DNA of 8,086 nt from Pirellulaceae bacterium (lineage in GTDB: Bacteria; Planctomycetota; Planctomycetia; Pirellulales; Pirellulaceae). The notes under the pieces were generated by a model that saw only the letters and a program-made list of their open reading frames with translations, searched no databases and was not told the DNA's origin. The translations under genes were made by a program, and so were the position numbers. The stretch covers positions 1-8,086 of the forward strand of contig JADLDX010000386.1 in NCBI GenBank assembly GCA_020846515.1. The letters are read 5' to 3'. Positions 6,806-8,086 of this stretch are shown piece by piece. Position 1 is the first letter of the stretch. Every line of letters starts with the position of its first letter.

Positions 6806-7977
6806 GGTTGCGGCCCTCGCAAGCGGTCGGTAGTGTCGGTGCCCGGTTTATCGACCACGTAACTGTCAACGAAATTGTCAACGTAATTGACATTGTGACC
6901 GGCCTTGGGACTGGCAGCATTGTTTGAAGAACTGTCGGTAACCTGAACGGGCTCGGGCGTGATCTCAGGAATGATCTCGGCCATGACCACATCCTGTCGG
7001 TCGTCGTATGGATTAACGAAGTGCGAGACAGGCTGGGGCGGGGATAGACTGGGCGGTGAAACAGGCGTTACTGGATGCAGCAGTTTGCGAGCTGCACCGT
7101 CCAACTCACCTGCACTGGGTAACTCGCCTTTGCGTCTGGCCGCATTGATCTTTGCCAATCGTTGATCTTCGCTTTGGTAGATGCGCACATAGATTGCGCA
7201 CAGCAGCAAGTCCGCGCTGGTGTCATCGCGCATTTCAAATTGCTTGAGCAACGGTCCAGCCAGGTTACCCGCGATTTCTTCGCGACGTTGGATCGACAGG
7301 AACATGCGGCGCTCCATATATAGTGCCACAGCCCGCGCCAAGGTACGACTGACTTGAAACGTCGGCGGTATCAATTCAGATAATGTGTAAGCGCGCGCAT
7401 CCTCGGGATGTAGATGGGCGTTGTACCCGCGACGAACTTCCCACACCACCATCGTGCCGGCAGCCAAATCGCCAATGCGTTGCATGCGACCGGTTAAAGT
7501 CATCGCTACTAAACCGACCATACAAGTCGGTATTAGATTTAGTGGTGGCGCATCAGGTACGAGCAGTGTCAGCGTCAGAGGCGGCATGAAATCGCACAAA
7601 CGCAGCAGGTTACGCAGCGCAGCCTGCGAACCATTGATCGGTCGACCATCAGCCGATATCACTCGGAGGCCAAACACCATTTTGCCCACCGTGCGACCAT
7701 TAAATTGAGTCTCCATCACGGTGCCATAGAACCAACTGAGCACGAAGAACGCCAAGGTCGCCACCACGGTGGTGGCCGAGGAGTTAATGCCTAGCGGTAA
7801 TCCGACCAAGGCCGTCAAAAAGATGACCAAGACAAACACAGAGGCTCGCAGGGCGAAATCAACCAGAAATGGCGGCAAGCGTTGAAATGGGCCGGCCACC
7901 GTATATTCGAACTCGATGTTCTCAGGCGTCACCACGTGCACGACGCAATCAATTTTACGTTGCGGATTATGGAGCAT
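6802..7977 (-). CDS. RDD-family membrane protein with extended C-terminal region
   Basis: This 391-aa protein is the first gene of the cluster. Residues 15-180 form an RDD domain: TPENIEFEYTVAG (17-29), R33 with FLVDF (37-41), hydrophobic helices near 43-61 and 66-84, GRTVGKMVFGLRVISADGRP (94-113), a further hydrophobic pair at about 130-162, and RIGDLAAGT (167-175) with the conserved D170. RDD proteins are small membrane proteins; some have been linked to ion transport, but no transport role can be read here. The rest is soluble: about 195-300 is helical and charged, and 301-391 is low-complexity, proline/serine-rich, ending with three copies of a four-residue VNYV/DNFV/DSYV repeat. The start ATG at 7975-7977 is the first Met and gives the standard RDD N-terminus, but no clear Shine-Dalgarno precedes it. 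Its stop overlaps the SpoIIM-like start. Confidence 0.9.
   Translation of the reverse strand: MLHNPQRKIDCVVHVVTPENIEFEYTVAGPFQRLPPFLVDFALRASVFVLVIFLTALVGLPLGINSSATTVVATLAFFVLSWFYGTVMETQFNGRTVGKMVFGLRVISADGRPINGSQAALRNLLRLCDFMPPLTLTLLVPDAPPLNLIPTCMVGLVAMTLTGRMQRIGDLAAGTMVVWEVRRGYNAHLHPEDARAYTLSELIPPTFQVSRTLARAVALYMERRMFLSIQRREEIAGNLAGPLLKQFEMRDDTSADLLLCAIYVRIYQSEDQRLAKINAARRKGELPSAGELDGAARKLLHPVTPVSPPSLSPPQPVSHFVNPYDDRQDVVMAEIIPEITPEPVQVTDSSSNNAASPKAGHNVNYVDNFVDSYVVDKPGTDTTDRLRGPQP
6857..6892 (-). repeat. Three tandem 12-bp imperfect repeats within the RDD gene tail
   Basis: On the plus strand the units are acgtaactgtca, acgaaattgtca and acgtaattgaca, directly adjacent. As 12 bp is a multiple of three, the frame is kept, and they encode residues 363-374 of the RDD protein as VNYV-DNFV-DSYV. 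This looks like a small in-frame expansion in a disordered tail. Copy number could vary between strains. Confidence 0.6.
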
Positions 7978-8086
7978 GCTGGCGCTAGAGTCTCGAAGTC
8001 TGCCAATGAGGGGTTACCAGTAAGATTGTCCCACAACCAGTGCCCGGATGCTAGCTGTCTTGGCTGTTCACTGGGCGCTGATTAGG

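Noticed and set aside
7882..8085. 67-aa plus-strand open frame at the right edge
   Set aside because: Most of it is antisense to the RDD N-terminus. It shows no recognised motif.
7978..8086. Promoter for the operon in the leader
   Set aside because: Read on the minus strand, I find no pair of -35 and -10 like hexamers at acceptable spacing. The true promoter may lie beyond the window edge or use an alternative sigma factor.

Overview
The window is almost filled by one minus-strand gene cluster. Read in the direction of transcription (from high to low coordinates) the order is: RDD-family membrane protein, SpoIIM/DUF95-like membrane protein, a multi-pass membrane protein of unknown function, DUF4129 lipoprotein, DUF4350 lipoprotein, MoxR-family AAA+ ATPase, DUF58 protein. 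The same families (MoxR, DUF58, DUF4129, DUF4350, RDD, SpoIIM) occur together in planctomycetes and, in part, in other phyla. Moderate GC, diderm-style lipoboxes and this gene set together suggest a planctomycete, probably of the Pirellulales type. That assignment is inference from content, since the window has no rRNA or other taxonomic marker.

Layout: 7978-8086 is the short leader upstream of the first gene, with no promoter I can defend. The seven genes run from 7977 down to 137. The first five overlap by 4 nt (ATGA) or, in one case, by about 23 nt. A 47-nt gap precedes moxR, and the MoxR stop overlaps the DUF58 start by 1 nt (TGATG). This spacing points to one operon with translational coupling. 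Bases 1-118, about 18 bases past the DUF58 stop, hold no gene but form a striking compact multi-branched inverted-repeat structure: a long closing stem, an inner stem and a four-way junction with three hairpins.

How the genes may work together (inference from family knowledge): MoxR ATPases are thought to act as chaperones that remodel or load cofactors onto partner proteins with von Willebrand A-like folds, here DUF58. The other five genes encode membrane or lipid-anchored proteins. RDD, SpoIIM-like and the 330-aa protein are multi-pass. DUF4129 and DUF4350 both have a lipobox plus a later single transmembrane helix, so each would be anchored at two points with a cytoplasmic C-terminal tail. 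A membrane complex serviced from the cytoplasm by MoxR is a reasonable model, but its substrate is unknown. The genes themselves are a known module. The least explained item is the structured element at 1-118.
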